Below, one piece after another: positions 1-5,011 of a stretch of 25,877 nt of DNA. Source of the stretch: a virus; IMG/VR virus record IMGVR_UViG_3300042691_050860, positions 1 through 25,877 of that record. One strand, written 5' to 3'. The position numbers were made by a program, and so were the translations under genes. The notes below the pieces were generated by a model. It was not told where the DNA came from and searched no databases. It saw nothing but the letters and a program-made list of their open reading frames with translations. How positions within the stretch are numbered: the first letter of the stretch is position 1; every line of letters begins with the position of its first letter.

Positions 1-555
1 CTGAGAACCGTCAATTGTGAAGTTGTTCAATCTGCTATCAGCAGCTCCGAAAGAACGACCGTCACCCATCGGGTTGTACTTGGTGATTCCGTCAATAGTT
101 CTTGCACCAGTAATGGGAACAGAAGTAAGTTCTCTTCTTCCAAACTGTTGAGACGCACCGGTTCTACCTGAACTAAAAATGTTGTTTTTGTTTGAGTTCA
201 CAACTACTTCAGTCAAGGTTTTCACTTCGTCAATCAATACAATTTCCAAGGTTGTTGAAATACCAAGGTTTGTATTGATATCGGTAAGCTCCTTCATTTT
301 GTAACCCACGTTAGAAACGTGAATGACATAAGGACCACCAGGACGCACAGCAGGGATGGTAAAAGTACCAACTTTGTTTGTGATTGCACGATATTCAGAA
401 CCCGTAGGTTGGTGAACAGCGTGAACCGACGCTCCCGCTAGAGCATCTCCTTTTTCATTTTTCACTACACCTGACAGGGCAGAAGTTGTAATTTGCCCGA
501 AAGATGCAAGAGTCACGAATAAGGATAAAAGTGACATCATGATTTGTTTTTTCAT
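1..555 (-). CDS. TonB-dependent receptor, Oar-like, N-terminal part (cut by left edge)
   Basis: The first 185 codons are present and the rest lies beyond the left edge. An N-terminal signal peptide (MKKQIMMSLLSLFVTLASFGQ, cleavage expected after FGQ) is followed by a carboxypeptidase-regulatory-like beta-sandwich at about residues 25-105 (LSGVVKNEKGDALAGASV, then GYK). A TonB plug begins near residue 110, with the TEVVV segment, a TGASQQFGRREL stretch and NNFTIDG, which is typical of Oar-type receptors in Bacteroidetes. Such proteins form 22-strand outer-membrane barrels that import large substrates using TonB energy, and they often serve as phage receptors. The start is the only Met that precedes the signal peptide. 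The gene has a TATTTATA box 20 nt upstream and a hairpin terminator before that, in the same arrangement as the barrel gene at 929-1375. A receptor gene in a phage genome is unusual. A host/phage junction further left cannot be excluded. Confidence 0.85.
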   Translation of the reverse strand, partial: MKKQIMMSLLSLFVTLASFGQITTSALSGVVKNEKGDALAGASVHAVHQPTGSEYRAITNKVGTFTIPAVRPGGPYVIHVSNVGYKMKELTDINTNLGISTTLEIVLIDEVKTLTEVVVNSNKNNIFSSGRTGASQQFGRRELTSVPITGARTIDGITKYNPMGDGRSFGAADSRLNNFTIDGSQ

Positions 556-575
556 GTTTGTTTTGTTTATTGGTT

Positions 576-583
576 TATAAATA
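576..583 (-). promoter_or_regulatory. TATTTATA box upstream of the TonB receptor
   Basis: TATTTATA reads on the coding (minus) strand 20 nt before the start codon, directly after the T-run of a hairpin. Position and flanks match the box before the barrel gene at 1375. It is a candidate phage late promoter, by recurrence only. Confidence 0.5.
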
Positions 584-614
584 AAAAATCCCGCTGACAG
601 GTGCCAACGGGATT
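584..614 (-). terminator. Hairpin with T-run upstream of the TonB receptor
   Basis: AATCCCG (587-593) pairs with CGGGATT (608-614), a 7-bp stem. On the minus strand it is followed by a run of T that merges into the TATTTATA box. It would stop transcription from the 795-908 side and insulate the receptor promoter. Confidence 0.6.
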
Positions 615-759
615 AGTGTATTTTCTTTTTTGTTAAAATAATTCAGTCGATAAAAACTCATAAAATTATCTCCCCAACTTTCATAATTAGCCCGAATCAT
701 ACAAAAATCCTCATCGACAAAACAAAGTTAATAATTTCTTAATTGAAAATCAATAGGCG

Positions 760-786
760 AAAAAAAACCCTCGATTTCTCGAGGGT
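760..786 (-). terminator. Rho-independent terminator after the small membrane peptide
   Basis: ACCCTCGA (767-774) pairs with TCGAGGGT (779-786), an 8-bp stem with a 4-nt loop. The minus strand continues into seven T. It lies 8 nt after the stop codon of the 795-908 gene, the classic place for an intrinsic terminator. The plus-strand side has only four T, so it probably works mainly in the minus direction. Confidence 0.85.
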
Positions 787-794
787 CTTTTGGA

Positions 795-908
795 TTACTT
801 CTTAAGTTTTCCAAGAAGTTTGATAATATGTGGTCCCACCACAAATCCGACAACGACACCTAACAAGAAGTGCCAATGCCATAAAAATTCAAAATTTTCC
901 ATACTCAT
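795..908 (-). CDS. 37-residue single-span membrane protein, unknown function
   Basis: This short open frame encodes MSMENFEFLWHWHFLL, then a glycine/valine-rich hydrophobic stretch (about residues 15-28), and ends in a basic tail LLGKLKK. One transmembrane helix with a cytoplasmic Lys-rich end is likely. It lies on the same strand between the barrel gene and a strong terminator that starts just after its stop codon, which supports it as a real gene at the end of a transcript. A second ATG two codons downstream (position 902) is possible. Size and topology would suit a holin-like or membrane-anchor peptide, but nothing in the sequence decides this. Confidence 0.6.
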   Translation of the reverse strand: MSMENFEFLWHWHFLLGVVVGFVVGPHIIKLLGKLKK

Positions 909-928
909 TTTGATTTTTTTTTAGACGA

Positions 929-1375
929 TTAAAGATGATACTTCAATCCAAATCCGATAAGACTTGAATGTTTGCCGTCCTTAACAGTCCTTAGAATTGA
1001 TTGTTCTAAGCACCATTTCTTGTTTATCCTGTATCCAATGGAAGGAACATAAGTAAATTGTCCTTTTTGTCCATTGAAGAAGGTAACACCCCCATCAAGA
1101 CCTACATGGAGACCTTTTTTGAGGTGCTTACGGAAACCAACCAATGCTGGAATTCTTACGAATCCGTCATTGTCTTGCATAAAACCAATAGAGACGTTCA
1201 TGTTTTTCTTTGAGAAGTCTACTTTTTGACCCCATGCTTTGGAATCCCAATCAACATTTTTTGCGATTGGTGCCATAGCTGTTGCTCCAACGGAAATGTC
1301 CCATCCCCCTTTGTTCTGAGCAAATGTTGCTAGTGAAAACACCGTAGCAAAAAATAACAAAATGTGTTTTTTCAT
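929..1375 (-). CDS. Small secreted outer-membrane beta-barrel protein
   Basis: This 148-residue protein has a clear signal peptide (MKKHILLFFATVFSLATFAQ, cleavage after FAQ, the usual Bacteroidetes form). Alternating strands follow, with motifs such as WDISVGATA, GLHVGLDGGV and YVPSIGYRINKKW, and the protein ends in a strand with aromatic and hydrophobic termini (LIGFGLKYHL). These are features of a small outer-membrane barrel of the OprF/OmpW size class. The start at 1375 was chosen over an in-frame ATG at 1417 because it begins the signal peptide and sits 20 nt after a TATTTATA box. Its leader is nearly identical to that of the TonB receptor gene, so the two may be co-regulated. A surface change in infected cells is possible, but the specific role is unknown. 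Confidence 0.75.
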   Translation of the reverse strand: MKKHILLFFATVFSLATFAQNKGGWDISVGATAMAPIAKNVDWDSKAWGQKVDFSKKNMNVSIGFMQDNDGFVRIPALVGFRKHLKKGLHVGLDGGVTFFNGQKGQFTYVPSIGYRINKKWCLEQSILRTVKDGKHSSLIGFGLKYHL

Positions 1376-1395
1376 TTGTTTTTTGTTTATTGATT

Positions 1396-1403
1396 TATAA
1401 ATA
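1396..1403 (-). promoter_or_regulatory. TATTTATA box upstream of the barrel gene
   Basis: TATTTATA reads on the minus strand 20 nt before the ATG at 1375, the same spacing as in the TonB receptor leader. It follows a hairpin and T-run. Confidence 0.5.
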
Positions 1404-1442
1404 AAAATCCCATTCACAAACTCTTTCGAGATGCGGATGGGA
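1404..1442 (-). terminator. Imperfect hairpin with T-run between YkgJ and barrel genes
   Basis: TCCCAT (1408-1413) pairs with ATGGGA (1437-1442), with a small inner CTC/GAG stem, and is followed on the minus strand by five T. It is weaker than the hairpin at 760-786 because of the long loop. Confidence 0.45.
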
Positions 1443-1457
1443 CTGATATTTCTGTAT

Positions 1458-1465
1458 TATAAATA
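1458..1465 (-). promoter_or_regulatory. Second TATTTATA box before the barrel gene
   Basis: TATTTATA lies 2 nt after the TAA of the YkgJ-like gene on the minus strand, 82 nt before the barrel start. A transcript from here would pass through the hairpin at 1404-1442, so the box may support attenuated expression or may be chance in AT-rich DNA. Confidence 0.35.
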
Positions 1466-1467
1466 TC

Positions 1468-1872
1468 TTATAAACTCTGAAAATCGCCTTTTGTCTGTTC
1501 TGAAAGGTAGGTGCACTCGAAGTTCTTGCAGGTATCAGGGCGTATCTCATAAACCATGCAGGCCTTGAGTTTCATGTTATAAAAGATGCAAGGAAGAAAA
1601 GGATTCATTGTGTCAACACGTAGTGAGGGATAACTTTTTTCGTCTGACCACATTGATTTACTGGGGAATAGTTTTTTTCCTTCCTCGTAGTCAATAAAGA
1701 CTTCTTCGTGTTTTATTTCTCTACCAAATTTGGTAGATAATCTTTGAATGAATTCCTTTGTGTCGAAGTGAGGACCGATGATAAAATCTCTATTTCCGAG
1801 GGTACAACATCCCCCATGGTTTCCATCGAAACCCATGCACTTATTACTACATATATTACAATTTGTACCCAT
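1468..1872 (-). CDS. YkgJ-type (UPF0153) cysteine-cluster protein
   Basis: The 134-residue protein has an N-terminal cysteine group CNICSNKC (residues 5-12) plus GGCC near residue 21, a middle CIFYN segment, and a C-terminal CMVYEIRPDTCKNFEC motif. This matches the YkgJ or 'Fe-S cluster' family, in which conserved Cys bind a metal (Zn or Fe-S). The biochemical role of the family is not established. The start at 1872 is needed to keep the first Cys group. It lies only 6 nt after the CCA end of the tmRNA on the same strand and has no TATTTATA box of its own. It is therefore probably transcribed from the tmRNA promoter and released by 3' processing of the tmRNA, which would leave a nearly leaderless message. 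Confidence 0.75.
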   Translation of the reverse strand: MGTNCNICSNKCMGFDGNHGGCCTLGNRDFIIGPHFDTKEFIQRLSTKFGREIKHEEVFIDYEEGKKLFPSKSMWSDEKSYPSLRVDTMNPFLPCIFYNMKLKACMVYEIRPDTCKNFECTYLSEQTKGDFQSL

Positions 1873-1878
1873 AAAATT

Positions 1879-2271
1879 TGGTGGAGAAGACGGGAGTCGA
1901 ACCCGTGTCTTGTTCGCGATAACTATAAGTGACTACACGTTTAGTACAACATTGTTTCTCAATGTTACGAAATATTAGGTTTGATATATGTGAGAAACCT
2001 ACCTACAAACAACTTGGTCTCAGAGTTATTTTAGAGGAGCTCTGACCTGTGACCCCTATATTGGACTTCTGTTCCTAGGTGTATGTCCTAACCGACCCGA
2101 GTGTTGTCACTTATATTAAGCAACAACAGGAGCTTCCTCAGCAACAAGACCGAGAAGAGCCATTTTAGCAAAAGTATTGCCAGTTGTGTTTCGAACCAGT
2201 TTTTAAGGAGTTAATTCAGCTCCTACGTGCCACCTATACCTATACACGCCAATCGATGCCATTTCTTCCCC
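1879..2271 (-). ncRNA. ssrA: tmRNA (ssrA), one-piece, phage-encoded
   Basis: Read on the minus strand, the 393-nt RNA starts GGGGAAG and ends CTTCTCC-A-CCA. These pair as a 7-bp acceptor stem whose third pair is G.U, the alanyl-tRNA synthetase identity element, with an A discriminator and an encoded CCA. A T-arm with loop TTCGACT lies next to the 3' end. The 5' side has the D-like segment and a partner for helix 2. A pseudoknot-like AGGAG/CTCCT stem lies just before the tag reading frame. tmRNA with SmpB frees stalled ribosomes and adds a degradation tag. No smpB is seen in this window, so the host protein would be used. A host-like promoter lies just upstream. Phage tmRNAs are known but uncommon. 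Confidence 0.93.
2116..2181 (-). other. tmRNA tag reading frame (21 residues, ends in PVVA)
   Basis: The frame that begins at a GGC resume codon (2179-2181) runs 21 codons to TAA. The last ten residues are LVAEEAPVVA. It is longer than the usual tag of about 10 residues and lacks the canonical LAA end that ClpX and ClpA recognise. The other two frames give no short tag with a stop at a fitting place. The exact resume codon is inferred from the position after the first pseudoknot. Confidence 0.7.
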
Positions 2272-2290
2272 ATATTTTCAAAGAACATTA

Positions 2291-2321
2291 CAAATGTAAG
2301 TATAAATATTTTATTTCCAAA
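2291..2321 (-). promoter_or_regulatory. Host-like promoter of the tmRNA (TTTG-N19-TACATTTG)
   Basis: On the minus strand TTTG (2321-2318) and TACATTTG (2298-2291) are separated by 19 nt, which matches the Bacteroidetes vegetative consensus TTTG / TAnnTTTG. Transcription would start near 2285, leaving a short 5' leader for RNase P removal at 2271. A TATTTATA box (2308-2301) sits inside the spacer on the same strand, so early and late transcription may both be possible. Confidence 0.65.
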
Positions 2322-2325
2322 CTTG

Positions 2326-2333
2326 TATTTATG
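2326..2333 (+). promoter_or_regulatory. TATTTATG box of the 2337 gene
   Basis: TATTTATG ends 3 nt before the ATG at 2337, the same geometry as the boxes before 4973, 9373 and 9693. The box overlaps a second possible start at 2331. Confidence 0.45.
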
Positions 2334-2336
2334 ATT

Positions 2337-3380
2337 ATGGGAAGATTTGATTCTTTTATTGCACTAAGAGATTTCTTACAGGGTAAAATCAATGAATATC
2401 AGTTAGCTGAGGTTGACCCAAAAATTGATAGGGTCAATCGTAAATCTGATTTGGGTTCAAGTTTGTTGTATTATGATTTCGGAGATGATGATACCTTTTA
2501 CAAAACGATAGGTGTATCTGATGATGATATATATGCAATGAACACCATAGGGAATAGTTACGGAAACAACTACTACAGTGAAGAATCAAGTCACGAAGAT
2601 TTCAATAATGGTTATGGTTTGTGGGATGACGTTTACTCAGAAAATATGGATAAATTCGAACTCATTTCACAATACATAATGAAAGAACCATTTGAATCTA
2701 CTGATATATCGTTTTTAGGTAGATTTGCAGAAACACTTTATAAAGTTTTTCCACGAGAGACAAGAAGTTTCATTATGGATTATGCATATGAGAGAGATGT
2801 TGCGATGAAACATGCGGGGGAACAACTAATAACGGACGATTTGAAAGAATATTTCGGAAGTTTGGGAATACAACATGTTTCGAGTGGAGAGATTGCCATA
2901 CCTGTTCAAAAACTATTCGATAAATTTTTGGATTTGGCGTCTCCGCAATATTCAATAAGAAAAATATTGATTGAAATCTTCAAAGACCATGACTCCGATT
3001 TGGGAGGTTGGAATGATGCAATTTGGGAATCGGATTGGGAACCTGAATTTGATAAAGATAGCTTTAATCGAATGTTAGAAAAAGAATTGGATTCAATTAT
3101 AGAAAAATTGGAAGACGATGAAAGTAAAGCAAAAGATTATGTTGATATGATTCAAAGAGTTACATCGAAACATCCACAAGGTTATTGGAAACTTTTGCCA
3201 AAAGATAGAACAAAAACTGTTGAATATAAGGTTAAGGGGTTTGATTATAAAACCCAAAAAATTATTGTTCAATTAAGAAAAGAGTTGAAACAAAAAGAAT
3301 ATCAAATGACGGAAGAGAATTTCAACAATCTTCTTTACCAGCCTGAATTATTTAATATTGGAGAATTAGCTGGTTTTTAA
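2337..3380 (+). CDS. Hypothetical protein, 347 residues
   Basis: I do not recognise a family. The reading frame is open from 2184, but the first 88 nt of that stretch belong to the tmRNA on the other strand, so the protein should begin at 2337 (MGRFDSF, 3 nt after a TATTTAT box) or two codons earlier at 2331. The N-terminal third is acidic and rich in Asp, Tyr and Asn (for example GDDDTFYKTIGVSDDD and GNSYGNNYYSEE). The middle looks helical. The C-terminal third is charged and helical, ending QPELFNIGELAGF. No signal peptide, membrane span or obvious catalytic motif is visible. The gene lies 12 nt before the M20-type peptidase gene and could share its transcript, although that gene has its own promoter-like box. 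Confidence 0.7.
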   Translation: MGRFDSFIALRDFLQGKINEYQLAEVDPKIDRVNRKSDLGSSLLYYDFGDDDTFYKTIGVSDDDIYAMNTIGNSYGNNYYSEESSHEDFNNGYGLWDDVYSENMDKFELISQYIMKEPFESTDISFLGRFAETLYKVFPRETRSFIMDYAYERDVAMKHAGEQLITDDLKEYFGSLGIQHVSSGEIAIPVQKLFDKFLDLASPQYSIRKILIEIFKDHDSDLGGWNDAIWESDWEPEFDKDSFNRMLEKELDSIIEKLEDDESKAKDYVDMIQRVTSKHPQGYWKLLPKDRTKTVEYKVKGFDYKTQKIIVQLRKELKQKEYQMTEENFNNLLYQPELFNIGELAGF

Positions 3381-3388
3381 TATCTTTG
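3381..3388 (+). promoter_or_regulatory. TATCTTTG -7-like element before the M20 peptidase gene
   Basis: TATCTTTG fits the Bacteroidetes TAnnTTTG element and ends 4 nt before the ATG at 3393. A 3-of-4 match to the -33 TTTG (ATTG) lies 20 nt upstream. Transcription would start at or just after the start codon, giving a leaderless message. Confidence 0.45.
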
Positions 3389-3392
3389 TACG

Positions 3393-4229
3393 ATGAAGTA
3401 CAATTTAGATTTATTAAAAGAAGTTTTATCTGTTCCTACCGCTACTTACAAAGAGGATTTGATGATTGAGTTTTTGCAAAAGTGGCTTTCGGAAAATAAT
3501 ATACCACATTATACTGATTCACATGGGAATGTTTATGCGACAAAAGAAGACAATCAATTTGATGATAATAGTTATCATCCTTGTGTTGTATGCCACACTG
3601 ATACTGTTCACGGATTGGGGAGTATAGTTGTTAAAGAAGAGCAATTACCAAATGCACAAGAAGAACTTAAATTAGCACTTAAGGGGTATACACCAAAAGG
3701 TAAACCAACAGGAATTGGTGGAGATGACAAGTGTGGAGTTTTTGCTTGTCTCACACTACTAAAAGAATTACCAAATCTAAAAGCCGCTTTCTTCGTATCA
3801 GAAGAAACAGGTTGTCATGGTTCAAGGAAGGCAGATAAATCTTTCTTCAACTCTGTTGGATATGCAATTCAGTTCGATGCTCCCGAGAATTGGATGATTA
3901 CAGAGAAATGTTTCGGTCACGTGTTGTTCGATAGAGATTCTCCCTTCTTCGAAGGATGTGACAAAGTTTTGACTGAGGGAATGAACAATTCACACATGCA
4001 GTACATGGTTCACCCTTACACCGACGTTTATGCTCTTAGAAGTCAGTTTGATTTTTCCTGTATTAATTTCTCAATTGGATATTACAATTATCATACACCG
4101 AATGAATATGTAGTTGTTGAAGATGTTTTCAACGGGATTGATATGGGAAAAAAAATTATCGAGAAACTAGGTAACCAATTATATCACAAACCTCATAGTC
4201 AAGAAAAGTACCGATACGCTTTAGATTAA
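3393..4229 (+). CDS. M20/peptidase-T-like zinc metallopeptidase
   Basis: The 278-residue protein shows the ordered metal ligands of co-catalytic di-zinc exopeptidases: CHTDTVHG (His68, Asp70), GGDDKCG (Asp111 bridging), SEETGCHG (Glu137 catalytic, Glu138 ligand), QFDAPE (Asp162) and a late HTPNEY histidine near residue 232. The arrangement resembles peptidase T and related M20 aminopeptidases, which remove residues from small peptides. At 278 residues it is shorter than peptidase T (about 400) and seems to lack most of the lid/dimerisation domain. It could serve peptide turnover after Clp-type proteolysis in the infected cell, but that is inference. It overlaps the convergent gene 4221-4973 by 9 nt. 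Confidence 0.8.
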   Translation: MKYNLDLLKEVLSVPTATYKEDLMIEFLQKWLSENNIPHYTDSHGNVYATKEDNQFDDNSYHPCVVCHTDTVHGLGSIVVKEEQLPNAQEELKLALKGYTPKGKPTGIGGDDKCGVFACLTLLKELPNLKAAFFVSEETGCHGSRKADKSFFNSVGYAIQFDAPENWMITEKCFGHVLFDRDSPFFEGCDKVLTEGMNNSHMQYMVHPYTDVYALRSQFDFSCINFSIGYYNYHTPNEYVVVEDVFNGIDMGKKIIEKLGNQLYHKPHSQEKYRYALD

Positions 4230-4973
4230 GTTTTCCAACTTTGATATAAATGGTTTTACCATCGGATGGTCTTGGATATCGGAAAATTCGATACCTTGTT
4301 GTTTCATCATTTTTATAGTTCTGATTATTTGTTCCAAACTAGATTTGACAACGGCAGAGGCTTGAGGGTAGTTTTTTATGAACTCTGATAATTTGAAAAT
4401 GTTTTTGGCATCTTCCATCGGAATATTTGTTTTCTGAACAACTTTTGCAACCATATTTTTTGCAAATTGGTCTGCGTCAAGTTCCATTTCCCAATATTGT
4501 TTGTAAAGATTTTCGAAATCGTCTAAATCAAATTCAGTCAGCGGGTTTGGCATTTTTATTTCAGATATTTGTTGTTCGTGTCTTATTTCGTGAAATAAAG
4601 TGTAAAGAAAATCACCTAATGAGGACATCTGACTTGGAGCACAAACAATCACTTGGTCCCTTGTTCTTACCCCTGAGTAGGAAACACAGGCGTTCAAAAA
4701 TTTCACGTTGTATCCTGTTTTTGTAATGTAATCTTCGACAAACTTTTTTATAACAGGAATTTTATTTCTTTGTTTCACAGGAAAAAAACCTTCGAATTTA
4801 CTTAGAACTTTATCGAGATTTGAAGACTGAGGTTTGTTATCAAAACCACATTTGTGACAAATATAAGGGTCTTTCCCACCTTCTGAAAGTTTCCAAGACC
4901 ATCCGCAACCATCACAACTAACTTTGCCGTTTTTTATTTCTTCCGAAATTATTTTTTTTATAAGATTCCTCAC
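4221..4973 (-). CDS. Zinc-ribbon plus HExxH metallopeptidase-like protein
   Basis: The 250-residue protein opens with a short helix (RNLIKKIISEEI) and a zinc ribbon (Cys20, Cys23, Cys39, Cys42: CDGCGW and CHKCGFDN). At residues 128-132 it has HEIRH, an HExxH zinc-protease motif, and about 30 residues later WEMELDADQFA, an ExxAD motif that would give the third ligand, as in ImmA/IrrE-like and related gluzincins. The rest is helical. The start is GTG at 4973, 3 nt after a TATTTATC box. The gene is last on its transcript and overlaps the convergent M20 gene by 9 nt. It could be a phage protease acting on host or head proteins. No partner repressor is seen, so an ImmA-type switch is not indicated. 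Confidence 0.75.
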   Translation of the reverse strand: MRNLIKKIISEEIKNGKVSCDGCGWSWKLSEGGKDPYICHKCGFDNKPQSSNLDKVLSKFEGFFPVKQRNKIPVIKKFVEDYITKTGYNVKFLNACVSYSGVRTRDQVIVCAPSQMSSLGDFLYTLFHEIRHEQQISEIKMPNPLTEFDLDDFENLYKQYWEMELDADQFAKNMVAKVVQKTNIPMEDAKNIFKLSEFIKNYPQASAVVKSSLEQIIRTIKMMKQQGIEFSDIQDHPMVKPFISKLENLI

Positions 4974-4976
4974 ACT

Positions 4977-4984
4977 GATAAATA
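4977..4984 (-). promoter_or_regulatory. TATTTATC box of the HExxH gene
   Basis: TATTTATC reads on the minus strand, ends 3 nt before the GTG start, and directly follows the T-run of the clpC terminator. Confidence 0.45.
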
Positions 4985-4985
4985 C

Positions 4986-5011
4986 AAAAAAAGGGGATTA
5001 AATCCCCTTTT
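4986..5011 (-). terminator. Terminator overlapping the clpC-like stop codon
   Basis: GGGGATT (4993-4999) faces AATCCCC (5001-5007), and flanking A/T pairs extend the stem. The minus strand continues into seven T. The TAA of the clpC-like gene is in the loop, so the last codons (KGI) are part of the hairpin. The symmetrical A and T flanks could give some plus-strand activity. Confidence 0.85.

Noticed and set aside
575-700. A 41-codon open frame on the minus strand (MIRANYESWGDNF...)
   Set aside because: Its last third is encoded by the terminator hairpin and promoter box of the TonB receptor gene, so it is more likely a leader by-product than a gene.
1-1872. Prophage attachment site or host/phage junction within the left end
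   Set aside because: No integrase, tRNA target or att-like repeat is seen. The tmRNA could be an integration target in principle, but it is complete and no duplicate of its 3' end is present in the window.
2301-2308. TATAAATA on the plus strand as a T4-style late promoter for the 2337 gene
   Set aside because: Elsewhere in the window the box is TATTTATA on the coding strand. Here that orientation points to the tmRNA, and the 2337 gene has its own TATTTATG box.
2184-2336. N-terminal extension of the 2337 gene
   Set aside because: Most of it is antisense to the tmRNA and codes through the acceptor-stem region; the box 3 nt before 2337 marks a better start.
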